64,000 nucleotides of DNA from Oscheius onirici (GCA_932521025.1 OW051469.1:3298398-3362397); one strand, 5' to 3'; counted from the first letter of the stretch, positions 32,553 to 44,212 are shown. A program made the numbers and translations. Notes: generated by a model not told the origin, from the sequence alone.

Positions 32553-34880
32553 CTAATGGGCGTTCGACTACCCAGATTTTCCATTGCACTATGAATCCGG
32601 AAGTGAAGCTTGTTTTCCAGACTGTAGCCTTTCACTTTCCTTGCCTCTGCCAAATGCTCTTCGGCTTCCTGAAATTACATGAAATTATCAAAAAAAGCGT
32701 ACGATCTTACTTGGCGACATCCTTCAGAAATTCTTATCAAGGCCAGCTCGTAGAGTGCATTTGGATAGAGGTAGTAAAAGTCCGTGAGCTTGTGTGCATA
32801 GGCTTCTCTAAAAAAAAATTGAAAAAAAAAATTTAACCCAGCGAACCTGATAATCTCCCTTAGAGCAATTTCAGCAGCGGTCATCGTTCTCATGTGCCTC
32901 AGAAGGACAGCTTTGATGAAAAGGTATAAACAGCGATCATTCACGTCCGCTGAAGCAGATATTGTTTACAAAAATTTCACAGACAAACCATGGTCTTTGT
33001 GTTTTTCCCAAGTTGCCTCAATATCTTTGTACCAACTGCGTAGCAGCGTATCATTGCTAGCCAGTATATCGAAGCCGTTCCAGAAATAGATAAATTCCTG
33101 AACAAACAAGAAATTTAAAGACAGGAAATATTAACGTACGTAGTGAGCAAACAGAAGTGATTTGGTTGCAACAAAACGGTTAGCTTTCCTGGCACAGAAC
33201 TTCTCGATAGGAATAGATTTTCCGGCAATCCGAAGTCTGGCTCCGTCAACTTTCCTATAAAGCGCTATTCAAGACACCGTAAAGAAAAACTCGCTTGGCT
33301 AGGACATCGACAGTTTCTTCCCTCTTCAAGGGGTCGGTTGTTTCGTCCGCAGCAAAAAATATGCACAAAATGTAAGTATAGACACAACGTGACCATTTAG
33401 ATTCGACCATAAGGCGTCTGGCAAAGTTGGCCGACTTGGTCCAGTCTTGCTGGTACCCATGAGCGAATCTGAGCTATTTTTTGTGAGAAGTTCAAAAGAA
33501 AACGGACAATAATTCCCAATAGCAGCCGTGATGGAACTGTTTGTAGGCATCTTGAGATTCAATGGATTTGTTGAAGTAGTAGACGGCACTGTCGACGTCG
33601 GCAGAAACCAAGAGGTAGCGAGCGCGAAGGTAGAGGGTGATTGCTCCCTAAAACCGAGATATTATGGTTGTTACCAGGTCTACCTTTGGATATTTGGCAA
33701 TGATGCTTGGCAAAAGCTTCCTACAAAGAGCCAGGTCAGGATTACCGGTGCCAAACATGAAACAAGCCACCAAATGCCACACAAGGAGAGTCATAGTGGC
33801 CAAGGGTGAAAATAGAGTGTTGGTCATAGCCGAACAGCGGTGGAGGTAGTTCATACCCGTTTGCTAAACATTTGTTCTGTTTAGCATCAATGAATCTCGA
33901 ACCTTGTCTCCACCGAAGCCAATAACATCTAGCAGCTTTAAAACTTTTGTCGGAAGAGTAGAGATCATGAGGTTGAAGATTCCGAGGCCAAGCTTGACGC
34001 CAGCTTCAAATTGGTCACGAACCAGTTGATTGCGTCCTTCCCATACGGTTTCGTCGTTCATGGTCTTTTCGCAAGCTCTATAATTTTTTTGTTAATCTTA
34101 TCTTTCAAAATTTCTTCTTTTAGAATCTCGAAACTACGTGCCGAAAATAGATTCCGTCATATTTTTGAAAGAAATTCTTCGTATCGTAAATTAAAACGTA
34201 CCTGTACAATCTATAGCAAGTCCTGATGTTTAGAGCTCCTTTAATAAAACTGGCAAAGTTGTCGTCATGAAAGAATGACAAAACTGCTCTCAAAAGAAGA
34301 CATTCGGCATAGACGAGCTCCGCATGGATCTCTTCTGAAAGCAACACTTTGAAAGCAAATACCAAGAAAGCATACCATCAGTCATACCTTTAGCTCCTTT
34401 CCCGCCAAAAATTGATTCTGTCAAGGATTGCTTCTGTCTGTAGTTGACCACTACGTTGCAAGAAGCTTTGCAAACTTCGGTGGAGCGTTCGAGGTCTTTC
34501 TGAAAAACTTGTTACTACATAAAGTAACCCTTACTTTGTCACAAGTCAACATGGCTTTGATGAATAAAATTGTGTTGTACCCCAGCGCGTGGTACATGCT
34601 CTTGTCTGCTCTGAAAATTGTAGCAATTACAAAATTGTGAAGTCCATACAATTCTGCCATCCGCTCCTCTGCCAAATCAAATTTGTTGTTCATGAACAGG
34701 TTCGACGTGATCATCGTTTCAGCAATCGTGTCCAAGAGAGCAAGAGAATCACCGCTGAAATGTTCACAATACTTTGAGAAAAACAACTGACTATGTGACA
34801 TTCTCATTGGCGTCCACGTACTCGCTGTCACTACAATTTGTTATCCGGGAGAGTGAGCGTGGACGCTCGATTTCTGCCAT
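32553..34880 (-). CDS. TTC39-like tetratricopeptide protein (copy A)
   Basis: ATG 34880. After an acidic N-terminus ([11 protein letters not shown]) come helices with [11 protein letters not shown] near 34680, [18 protein letters not shown] near 34310, [12 protein letters not shown] near 33740, a Trp-rich [15 protein letters not shown] segment near 33480, YFWNGFDIL near 33080 and [15 protein letters not shown] near 32770. The C-terminus is [21 protein letters not shown] with stop at 32553. Order and spacing match the TTC39/IML2 family, helical repeat proteins of the outer mitochondrial/lipid-droplet/nuclear type in fungi and animals; the biochemical role is poorly defined. About ten exons. 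Tandem partner at 35866-38126 has the same exon layout. An AATAAA follows the stop and overlaps the convergent neighbour's 3' region. Confidence 0.78.
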
Positions 34881-35865
34881 TTCTGAACGTGATTTAATGA
34901 CAAGAAATTATGTGAAAAAAGCAAATGGATAATTTAAAATCTTTGAAAAATTTCGGACAATTTGGACGGAAAAGCAAATACCGAGAGCTCTTCACCCAAA
35001 ATCGTTACAATATGCGAAATCGCGTACGCGCACGGACGCAATTTTGCGTATATTTTTTTGAAAGTGGGGATCATACAGAGACAAGAGATTTTGGTCACGT
35101 TGTAACAGAAAATAGAATAAACAAATTAAAAGGAAGACTGTGTTGAATAAAAACAGGAAAAACTAGAAATACGTTAATCCATTTTCTTCCCAAACGTACG
35201 CATAGCTAATCTCATCTCGGTCCTGTTGCTAAGCAGCCAGCTTATCAGAATTGGCTGCTCAATGAAGAGGGCAAGGCTCCCACAATGATTAGGTGGCTTT
35301 CATTAACCTCCGTTTGTTTAGCCTATTCTATGGGTGCAGGATTCAATTTGGGAGAAGGTCAAAAGGTGGTGTGAGCAGCATAGATTTTTTGCTAAAGAAT
35401 AGTCCTTTATCAGAACTAGAGGAGAAGAGAAAGGCCGCAGGCAGTCTGCTTATCAGCTGGTTTAAAAAGTCCGGGAAGAACTGTTCTTGTTTCAAAAGGG
35501 AACGTCATTTCAAGGGGGAGAGCCTATAATGAAGTTGATAGCTCGATGTATCAGTGCTAGAGATAAAACAATCCTCTAGTTTAATGCCATAATAAATTTT
35601 CTAGCGAAAAAACAGTGAATTGAACCCGACAAAAATCAAAATCATCCTGAGATTATCACACACAGAGCATGCAAGAACGTAATAAAACAGACTGTGGGCG
35701 AACTGAATCAGAAACCTTCTTGGTCTTTCGAAAGAAAAAAGCAAACATCGTAGTGTGGATGAATCTTTATGATGTTAGTAAAACTAAGAGAATGATCGAG
35801 ATCATAGCCCAATATTTATGATTCTAACCAAACTAGAAATACTGAACAAAAACGAAGAAAAGGGT
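34881..35865. other. intergenic between tandem TTC39-like genes
   Basis: About 1 kb, AT-rich. A 78-codon plus-strand frame at 35293-35529 has no splice or family support. A CGCGTACGCGC / GACGCAATTTTGCGT palindromic patch lies at about 35020-35050. Confidence 0.45.
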
Positions 35866-38126
35866 TCAATTCGACTCGTTTATCAGCTTCAGCATGCATC
35901 GGGCTCTTTGATGAACTTTATTTTCCAGAAGGAACTTCTTTTTGTGCTGAACTTTTTTCAGGAGAGCGATTGATTCCTAAAATGTTGAACAAAAATTGAA
36001 CAAATCTTACTTCCAGTTCTCCAGACTCCCGTTTAACTCTAGCCAGTTCGTATAATGCAAAGGGATAAAAATAATAGAATTCTGCAGAAACTTGACGGTT
36101 TTTCAGACTGCTGAATATAAAAAATACACGATTTTTTAAATGATACTTAAGGACTTTGTTGAGACACTTTTCTGCTTTCTGAAGCTCGCCTAAAATTCTG
36201 TGACAAACGCCTCCAATCAGATAATAATCCAGTTCATCCAAGTTGTCTAAAGGTCTTTGTGAAACTTGGGTTACAAAAACTTGCCGCTTTTATCGTCGCC
36301 GTCCCACTTAGCTTCTATAGCATTCAAAACTTTCCTCGGAGACTTTTTGCTCCGCGAAAGAGGTTCGAAGCCATTCCACAAGTAGATGAATTCCTACAAC
36401 AAGTTTTTGGAATAACTTTTTGTCAAATTTACCAATTTTGCTAGAAGTCTTCCTTTCTCTTCGAGGATCCACTGAGCTCTCCTGGCACAATATTTTTCGA
36501 ATGGCACTGCGCGACCGGCTATTCTTTGACGAAGAGTGTCGATTTTTCTAGAAGTTAAAAGAAATTCCAGGACTATTTTTATGAATTTGTAGAGACTAAG
36601 TTGTACCTTGCCAAAGTCTCGTGCTCCTCCTTCAAGTGACCCTCGTCACAGTCTAGAAGACAAACGAGACGAACGTAGCTGAAGACACACGGAGACCAGT
36701 TAAAGTCTTTAAGCTGATTGCCATACTGTAAGGCTTGAGTATGGTCCAGGTTATAGCTGTATAGAAAGCTAAAAACTAATAGTTAGTCTTACTGATTCTC
36801 TCCCAAATCATCTAGAAACTATAACCTTCTTCCCTTTATCCCGAAACCCCTCTAATGATGTTAAACAAAACTCACAAAAGCTCCCAATAGCATCCAACCT
36901 TGAAGTGATGCTTCTCTCCTATTGAATCTAGGCTCTTCTGGAAGTACTTGGCTCCTGCCCTGAAATCACCCATGAGCACTTTATGTCGACCAAAGAAGTA
37001 GAGATCCAAAAATCCCTGGAAATTTTAGGTCTTATCCACGATTTCTCTACTTCTGCTTGAAGAACTTCTGGCTCAATAGCTGGACTTCCTATTCCAAAGA
37101 GGTAAGATCCCAACAGATTCCAAGATGTCAAAATTATACGGGCGAATGACGAAAATAGAGTATTGGACATTTTTGAACAGGCGACGAGCTCGTCGAGTCC
37201 GGAGGTCTGCACTTTTTTGAATTCTGTAAAAAAGAGGATCTACCTTCTCTCCTCTAAAACCGGCTACTTCCAATAAATGCAGCACTTTTGGTGTTAACGT
37301 TGACAACAAGACGTGGAAGAGCCCCAAGCCTGTAGTTTTTTCTTCAGAACCAAAAAAAACAGTCTCCTACCCAATTTTACCCCTGCTTGAAACTCTCTGT
37401 CCAAACTAGACCTTTCAGTTACTACCAAACTTTCGCAGTGTCTACAAATAATATTTTCCGTCTTTTGGCAGATTCACCTAAAAGTACGATAACTGGATCG
37501 GATGGAGAGGGCGGCTTTCAGAAAACTGGCAAATTTGTCGTCTTGTAGAAAGATGAGGGCGGATTTGAAGAGAAGACAGTAGGCGGACGAGAGCTCAGCG
37601 TGACGTTCTTCTGAAAAAATCCCAAAGATTCCAAAGTTTTTGAACTTTTCAGCGGAAAAATTACCATCACTGTAGACACCGTCCTCTTGAAACAGACTCT
37701 TTTTCCATGAGAATGTCTTCTTCCTCTGGTTGAGAAGTTGAAGTGATTCTTCACAAATTTCACTAGCTTTTTTCAAGGAAACCTAAAATATTCGTTTAGC
37801 AACAAAAAAACGTTCCCGCCTTGTCAAAGCTCATAACAGCCTCGATAAAGTGGTAGAGGGTGTAAGCCGTAGATGGATAGAGTTGATCATTTCTGAAAAA
37901 CTGTACCTCATAAAGGTTTACCAACCTTTCTTTCAGAAGATTTTCTGCAGCCAAAAAATTATTTCCAAGATATAGTTCTAGAGCTGTTCTGACCAAAGCG
38001 ACAGATTCTCCAATAGAATCTGAGCCAACCCTAAAATCTTTTACAACGCTGTAACGGTGGGACTTGTCTGTAGCAAAAAACCGAGGGTAAATGAGAAACT
38101 AACATCTTGACCATTGTAGCATTCAT
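35866..38126 (-). CDS. TTC39-like tetratricopeptide protein (copy B)
   Basis: Tandem paralogue of the 32553-34880 gene. Recognisable segments include LGNNFLAAENLLKERL near 37950, YSAYCLLF/AELSSAYCLLFKSALIF near 37580, LFHVLLSTLTPKVLHLL near 37310, FGIGSPAIEPEVLQAEVEK near 37080, the exon YNLDHTQALQYGNQLKDFNW near 36750, YFWNGFEPL near 36380 and FYYFYPFALYELARV near 36060. It ends FLLENKVHQRARCM... with stop at 35866. The 5' end is not settled: ATG 38126 is the nearest start, but its exon does not join in frame with the next one, so the true first exon may lie elsewhere upstream. An 84-bp stretch of this gene (36674-36757) is duplicated exactly at 38644-38727. Confidence 0.7.
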
Positions 38127-38335
38127 TGTTGCAAAAATTCCACTGGAGCGATGACCAAAAACTGCTCTTTTACGGTCATCCCGATAGCGGTAAGTGTCAT
38201 TTTATGAGTTCAATGCTCATTACAGATGTCTCGGATAGTTCTTTTTCTGTGCTGAGAAAGATAGTTTTTAACCTACGATAGCTACACTTTTGTTGAATAT
38301 ATGGGTTCGTAGAGGTTCGATAAAAGAGCGCCGCC

Positions 38336-38410
38336 GCCGGCCAATGGCTCAGTGGTAGACCAGCGAAGTTGCAATGGAAATATCCCGGGTTCCTGGTTGG
38401 TCCTAGGGTT
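38336..38410 (+). other. tRNA-like sequence with A-box, probably a tRNA relic
   Basis: TGGCTCAGTGGTAGA matches the tRNA D-arm/A-box. The preceding CGGCCAA and the later TTGGTCC can form 6 of 7 acceptor-stem pairs. The anticodon and T arms do not fold well (GGGTTCCTGG in place of GGTTCRANTCC), so it is unlikely to be a working tRNA. Confidence 0.3.
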
Positions 38411-38643
38411 TTTCCTTTACCTCTATGTCGAGTACGTTACATTTTTCATAAGCTTAAATTTATTTCCAGTTTTTAGAAAAACATAGCTTTTTCAGTTTTC
38501 ACAAAAAAGCATCAAAGTATAAAAAATTTGCACAGTTAACAAACTTTTCCAGCTATAAAAGAAGCCAAGGTACAATTGGGTCTTCTCTTCCACCATGGAT
38601 GGTACGTCTTCTACTCCTTTGGCTGCAGCTTCACTTCCGCCCC

Positions 38644-38727
38644 CGTAGCTGAAGACACACGGAGACCAGTTAAAGTCTTTAAGCTGATTGCCATACTGTA
38701 AGGCTTGAGTATGGTCCAGGTTATAGC
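38644..38727. repeat. exact 84-bp copy of a TTC39-like (copy B) exon fragment
   Basis: Identical to 36674-36757 and in the same orientation, with unrelated sequence on both sides. It lies upstream of the L-domain-like gene and is not in a plausible coding context. Confidence 0.9.
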
Positions 38728-38856
38728 CACCGAGAATCGCTGTCGTTCTGTCTGCGTAGCCTTGGTCACAACGGTAGAAATACTGTGAGACGATGCTTGG
38801 TGGCTTCTACTGGAATCCAGACTTGCACTATGCACTATGGTTCTTTTTCAGTGAGG

Positions 38857-41288
38857 ATGTTGCTGCTTTGGCTGCTTTTGCTGCTCTTTGCGGTTCAAAC
38901 TCTTGCTGAAGTTGCGGAAGAACCAAGCCACGGGTCGATTGGAGTCAAGAAGAATAAATCTGCTCTGGGTCAAGCCTTTTCCAAGGAAACACCTGCGTCT
39001 GGAAGAGCTACATCGACTGGACTGAAACAAGCTGTTAGAAGAGGACCTGGTCCCACTCGAAAACCATGTTAGTTTCTGTTGTAACCACTTTATCCAAAAC
39101 TTTAAGGTACTATGACCGATATAGCGCAACTCATGGGCTGCCGACATGGAATGTTTATCCAAGGTGGCATCAAAGGGACCACTGTGTTGGATTTGTCTAA
39201 TTATGTTCAGCGCTCACTAGAGGAAGATTTTCTCAACAAGACAATCATCAAGGACTTATCGATAAAACTGGTCAAAGCTACTGGGATCCACGCATTGGAA
39301 TTCCTTGAACTAGAAGAGTGGACTGGCGCCAAAAAACAAGACACCGTGATTGCCGACAATCCGAATCTGGTACAAGTGCAGTTCGTGTATATCAAAAATA
39401 TCGACATACCACTAAGTAAGTCTCCTGTGCGATTTTTCAATGTATACTTCAGAATTCATCATCACGGGAAATCCGATGCTGACTACCGTGGACTTTGCCA
39501 GTTGCAACGCTCAAAGCTTTCCCCTTGATGATCACGAAAAACCCCAGCTTGCACAGTTCGTTGACTGGAACTCTAAGTAAGATGATCTACGCCTTCTTTC
39601 GCGGAAACAAGGAATTGGAGGTGGACCCAAGCATGTGGTACATTCGCAAGGATGTACATCAAGCTAAAGGCGAGTGTGGCTTCGGGGAACCAATCTCCGA
39701 CTTTGCACAACTAGATGGCTGCATCGAGATCTGGGACGAGGCCAATGTCAAGTTTGCTGCCAACGTCAAGGGCAAGCCTCCTCCTTCTGGCACAATTAAG
39801 AAGATTGACTCAAATGTCACAATTGTCGGCACGGATCTGAAGAACCTCGAATTTTTGGCCAAGGATATTGTCATTACCGGAAGTGAGTTTTGGCTTTAGC
39901 TCTGAGTAGACTTGGTGTTGTGATAGAAGAGACCGTAATCTCAACTTTTCAGCTGTCGAGTACAAGGACAACCTCGGGATGAACTGCAGCATGCCCTTCA
40001 AGTACAAGGACGAGAATGACGAGGCAAAAGAGATTCCTGGCTGGGTCTGTCCCACGACGACTACTACCACTACTTCCACAACAGCGAGCACGACCACAAC
40101 TGCCCCAACTACCTTCGCCACAACTACTGCTACTCCAGCTGCTACAGAAGTCAGCACGACCACAAGTGGTCCTGGAACTGTGGTTGAAGCAACTGGAGAG
40201 ATTTCTGGTCAAGACTCCTCCGATACTACGGAAGTAGCTGAAGAAGACGATGAGATGGAGGAAGACGAGGATAGTTTTAACGATCCAAACCTGGTCAGGA
40301 GATATCCTACACCCGTTCGAGTGATGAACTCCTACAACTTGGACGCGAGCCTTGTCGTCTACGGGCTTGCGTTCAGTCTGGCGGTCGGTGACATCATTTT
40401 CTTGGTCTACTCTTCCCTTTCCGAAGAGGCCGACACAGTCAAGAACATCAACATCCTTCATCAGGCCATCGCCGCAGCCCATAGGAGAGAGATCGACTCG
40501 CAGCGCTACTGCCGCTACAGGTTCAAGGAGCAGATTCCCGTCGATGGCTTTCCCGAAGACTACGAATTCTGCAGATTCATTCAGGTACTGTAACTGTGAA
40601 ACTACTATAGTCAATTCCAAAAAATGGTGCATAATTCAAACCAGCCCGCTACGAATTTAGGCAGGAATTTGAAAATTTAAACTTGGAATTTTTAGGTTTT
40701 CCGTTCATCGTTTATCAATCTGTTTTGTTCAGTTTTTTTGCTGTTTTTATGTGCGAAAATTGGAATGTACAATTTACTACAAAACACAAATAGTTTCAGG
40801 AACAGAACGAAAATAACCAAGCTGGAAAATAGAAATTTTTTTTCGCAAATTCGTGGCGGGCTGGTTTGAATTATGCACTATTTTTTTTGGAATTGACTAG
40901 ATACAAAACGAATTTTCAGGATTGGCGCTCAGGAGAATGGAAACATAAGGCTTCTTTCATTGAAGGATTCAGAAATGAGAAACTGGAATCTTGGAATATA
41001 TCAGTGGCAGGCTGCGTCACATTTGAGATGATCGAATCGAGGCTGCTTTTTGTTCCCAGTCCCAGTACAGGCTATATGGTTTTGAAAACAAGAGACAAAA
41101 GACTCCAGTTTACAATGATTCTACACATTCATTTTCTTCACGAACTTATTCCGTACGAAAGCGACATTTTTGAAAAATTGTACCCTCTAGACTACTCTGC
41201 TTACGGCGGTAACCTCGATTCCATCCTGGATCCCCATGCTTTTTGTAGCATTCTGACAAAGTATGGACTGCGTAAAGACATGTATTAA
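38857..41288 (+). CDS. receptor L-domain-like transmembrane/secreted protein with Thr-rich linker
   Basis: ATG 38857 starts a strong signal peptide (MLLLWLLLLLFAVQTLA). Two regions look like receptor L domains. One, after 39107 (GCRHGMFIQGG...), has ADNPNL and TGNPML turns; the second, near 39700-39890 (LDGCIEIW..., VGTDLKNLEFLAKDIVITG), is of the type in the nematode IRLD family. A mucin-like poly-Thr stretch (40060-40170), an acidic segment (EEDDEMEEDED near 40240) and a hydrophobic segment (VVYGLAFSLAVGDIIFLVY near 40360) follow. A 335-nt intron holding a foldback element then leads to a C-terminal domain (DWRSGEWKHK..., FVPSPSTGYM, DYSAYGG) ending at 41288. Coding sequence shifts frame once near 39500 (frame ending FASCNAQSF against frame starting LKAFPLMITKNP), so it is a one-base indel or pseudogene mark. 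Confidence 0.6.
40605..40902. mobile_element. MITE with ~50-bp terminal inverted repeats and TA target duplication
   Basis: The left end GTCAATTCCAAAAAATGGTG at about 40609 and the right end CACTATTTTTTTTGGAATTGAC at about 40899 are inverted copies. They extend through ATAATTCAAACCAGCCCGC and GCGGGCTGGTTTGAATTAT. TA flanks both sides (CTATA|GTCAA, TTGAC|TAGA), as for Tc1/mariner-type insertions. It lies in an intron. Confidence 0.85.
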
Positions 41289-41378
41289 GTTCACTTCTTC
41301 TCCATTTTTCTCATATTTCTCTCTATGTTTTTGATATTGTCGTTTCTCCCAAATTTAACAATGATGTAACTCTTGGCA

Positions 41379-41530
41379 CCATGCTTGTTGATTTTGCGGC
41401 GCAGCGCCGCGCCGCAGGATTCAGCGAGCGCGCTCGCTTTAAAGGAAGCCTCCGGGATCGGGTGAAGCGGGTGCAACCGCTGCGGGACCAATTGCAGCGG
41501 GTCCCGACACGATCTCAACCCAATTTTTTT
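41379..41530. mobile_element. GC-rich end of a GCTTGTTGATTTT-type foldback element (family C)
   Basis: GCTTGTTGATTTTGCGGCGCAGCGCC followed by short internal palindromes (GCGAGCGCGCTCGC, AGCGGGTGC..GCAGCGGG). It shares its end with elements at 47576 and 49494. Confidence 0.5.
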
Positions 41531-41953
41531 ATTTTCGCTTTTTCGACGTTTTACACTCGTTTTTTCGTTTCCAAACTATGTTTAATCGGCTCAACATCAA
41601 ATTTTACATCAGATACGTACATTTCGATAGCAAAAATCAAGTAAACCTGGAAGGAAAAGGCGAAAACAGCATTTCTGTCCTTTTCTATGTTTTTCTTTTC
41701 TAAACACATTAATTTTGACGACGGAATAGACGTAACTGGTGTAAAAGTTGCTGCCGAATCGATTAAAAATGGTTTGAAAACGTTAAAACGTTAAAAAAGT
41801 CGCAATTTTCGCGCCAAAACATGCGCCAAAATTCTATTTTTTTCGAACTCGCCACTAAAAACTACCCTATAGGCTCGAACCCCATCAAAAACTAATAAGA
41901 TCTGAATTATGGGTTACGGTAGCTTCATTACGTACAGACATTTTCGTGCGGAC

Positions 41954-42013
41954 GTTCTCTAGGAATGGCGTTCCGGATCATGGAAGCACAAGACTACTTT
42001 GATTACTGGGAAG
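41954..42013. repeat. exact 60-bp copy of the 42810-42869 intron/exon junction
   Basis: Identical to 42810-42869, including the TTCTCTAG acceptor and the first ~50 coding bases, then diverges abruptly into a poly-T tract. Confidence 0.9.
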
Positions 42014-42159
42014 AATTTTTTTTTTCAGAATTTTTGAACATTCGCTGACGAAATGCATTTTAAGCTCTTAGCACATTATATATGACAAGAGGGACTTTGG
42101 CCACGTCATCAATCAAATGAAATGTCCATTTCAATGTAGATAGATACAACTTCTTGACG

Positions 42160-43193
42160 CTGTCCCACTACAGCCACCTAAGTGGATGACAGGGGTTGAA
42201 TTACTTGCCCTGGTAGATGACGATGTTCTACGAGGAAAGCTGGAGACGGCTAGTTCTGGACAAGTGGCCACTGGTAAAACGCCTGGTAAGAATTTGAATA
42301 GGGATTTGAATAGTTTCTAGCAGTTGGGAAAAACATCAAACTGGTCATAACTTTTGAAAAGATGAGGCTAGAAAAGTTTTTCAAAAAAGAAATAATGTCT
42401 GAACGAAGGCCTATCCACTTTCACAGGGCACATACCATGATTCTTTATTATTCGGCCACAGTACACCGAATCTCCCCTCAAAAGGTTATGGGTGACCATT
42501 TCTTCATAACTTTTGAAAACAAGCAATTAAATAGGTTTTTCAAAAAAAGAATTGATGCCAAAACAATGGGCTTTAAGACTTGTATAGTCCGACAGAGATA
42601 AAGAGACATTGATCCAGTCTGACCAACCTGAGATTTTTTATTCCAGCAGCCCAAAAATCTCCGTTTTCCCGGTGATAACATCATCGCTCTGCCAGAATTG
42701 CTGGCTGTGTCGGACTTTGTTGACTTCTCATTTTATCGGAAGAAACCTATAGGTTTTAAAATTTGTTTGTTGATCAATGTTTGTTGGTACTCATACTTTT
42801 CCCAATCTTGTTCTCTAGGAATGGCGTTCCGGATCATGGAAGCACAAGACTACTTTGATTACTGGGAAGCACAATGAAAACAAAAAAGATGTGGATCAAG
42901 CAGTGAGCGGCTGCTTCATTTGCAAGCTGACAAGGGAGGTCAATCTGACATTCGTACCCAGTCCGAACAGTGGCTATATGGCCGTGATAACAGAGCCAAT
43001 TCATGACGACTCGCTGGAATTCACAATGGTTTTAAATGTTAAGTCTGTGACCGACCTCTCCCAATATGAAGCGGAGTTCTTCGGAAAATATATGCCCATC
43101 GATTATTCGGGATATATTGGCAGCCATGAGGAACTGATGGATCCACATGCCTATTATGCTTTGCTGTCAAACTTGTTTTCTACTTTGCTTTGA
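42160..43193 (+). CDS. paralogue of the L-domain protein's C-terminal domain
   Basis: The last exon (42820-43193) encodes EWRSGSWKHKTT..., FVPSPNSGYMAV..., MPIDYSGYIGSHEELMDPHAYYALL, clearly related to the C-terminal domain of the gene at 38857-41288. Candidate upstream exons at about 42173-42282 (PPKWMTGVELLALVDDDVLRG) and 42649-42752 (LPELLAVSDFVDFSFY) have acceptors and donors, but their phases do not join cleanly. No signal peptide found, so the start is unknown. It may be a truncated pseudogene or lack an unseen first exon. About 157-bp imperfect tandem duplication (CATAACTTTTGAAAA...GGTTTTTCAAAAA) sits in its intron at 42345-42605. Confidence 0.45.
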
Positions 43194-43300
43194 AATAAAT
43201 GTTGTTGAATTCTATATCTTTTGGGAAACCTGAAGAGAGATAGTATTGTTCAAGAGTCAATGCTGTAAATATTATCACCAAAAAAAACTAAAAATGCTTC

Positions 43301-43421
43301 TAGTTTCTGCTCGCACAATGTTGTTCTAGTCTGGCGGGTGGAACAATAAACAGCAGTGGAGCTAAGATAAGAGTCAGTAGCATCGAAATCAGAAATAGCA
43401 GGGTCGGACGATCAGAAGAGT
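43301..43421 (-). CDS. possible last exon of a small membrane protein
   Basis: A frame after a TTTTAG acceptor encodes a 20-residue hydrophobic helix (LLFLISMLLTLILAPLLFIV) followed by a short polar tail and stop. Upstream exons on this strand (43450-43990) are not convincing. It could be chance. Confidence 0.25.
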
Positions 43422-43679
43422 CTAAAATACTTTGAAAAGAGCAGAAAAAATAGCCACAGTTAGACAGCCAATTGGCTTTTTTGCACACTTTCCGGAAAGA
43501 ACATCCAACTTTTTGGGGCGTAAACTGTTCGCCCGAAATTTTCCTCGGACGAATAGTTTTTGTATTGTCTCTCATTTCCCCACGGGTGCACTTTCTATTA
43601 TTGTACCGATGGGTCAGGAAGAAGGTGTGTGACTGTCACATTTCTTTAGAGTAAACGCACATCATCGCACTTTCAAGAC

Positions 43680-43875
43680 TCACAGGGGGAAAGTGATACT
43701 GATCTCTGCTGTTATAATTACAGTTTGTGGTAGAAAAACATACAATGCGTTTACCAGTGAAACTAGCCTGAGACTTTTTTTTTTGCTTACGCGAGAAAGT
43801 CGGCCCAAACGTGTACATAATGGTCCCGCGGGGTAGGGACTTTTTGGGTTACTGTAGCATTCTTTTTAACCGACT
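43680..43875. mobile_element. partial family A foldback element
   Basis: GGTCCCGCGGGGTAGGGACTTTTTGGGTTACTGTAGCATTCTTTTTA matches the right end of the 5756-5945 element. CTGCTGTTATAA near 43707 matches its centre. The other arm is missing. Confidence 0.5.
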
Positions 43876-44212
43876 GCATTAGTAATACGCTCCTTCGAAG
43901 AAATAGAGTGAAAAAATAATGGTAAAAAGAGTCCGCTATATTGCTATTCCAAAACAAACTGCTCAATGGGAATTGTCCTGGTTCCATAGTTGGTTCTAAC
44001 TATTTACTTATGTAAAAGCTCCCGAATCTCTTTCGGCTTCTTTTTCTTTTTCAAATTCTCCGGAGAACACTTCTCACAGACAACAGGACGACGAAAACTC
44101 TCAAAAAATGTCCACGTTGCCGAGTCAAAGATTACCTGCGTCACGTGTTTATCGCCCCTCTCTCTCTATTCGGGTGCCTCTCCTATATTCTGTTTACTGC
44201 ACTCTTCTCCCG

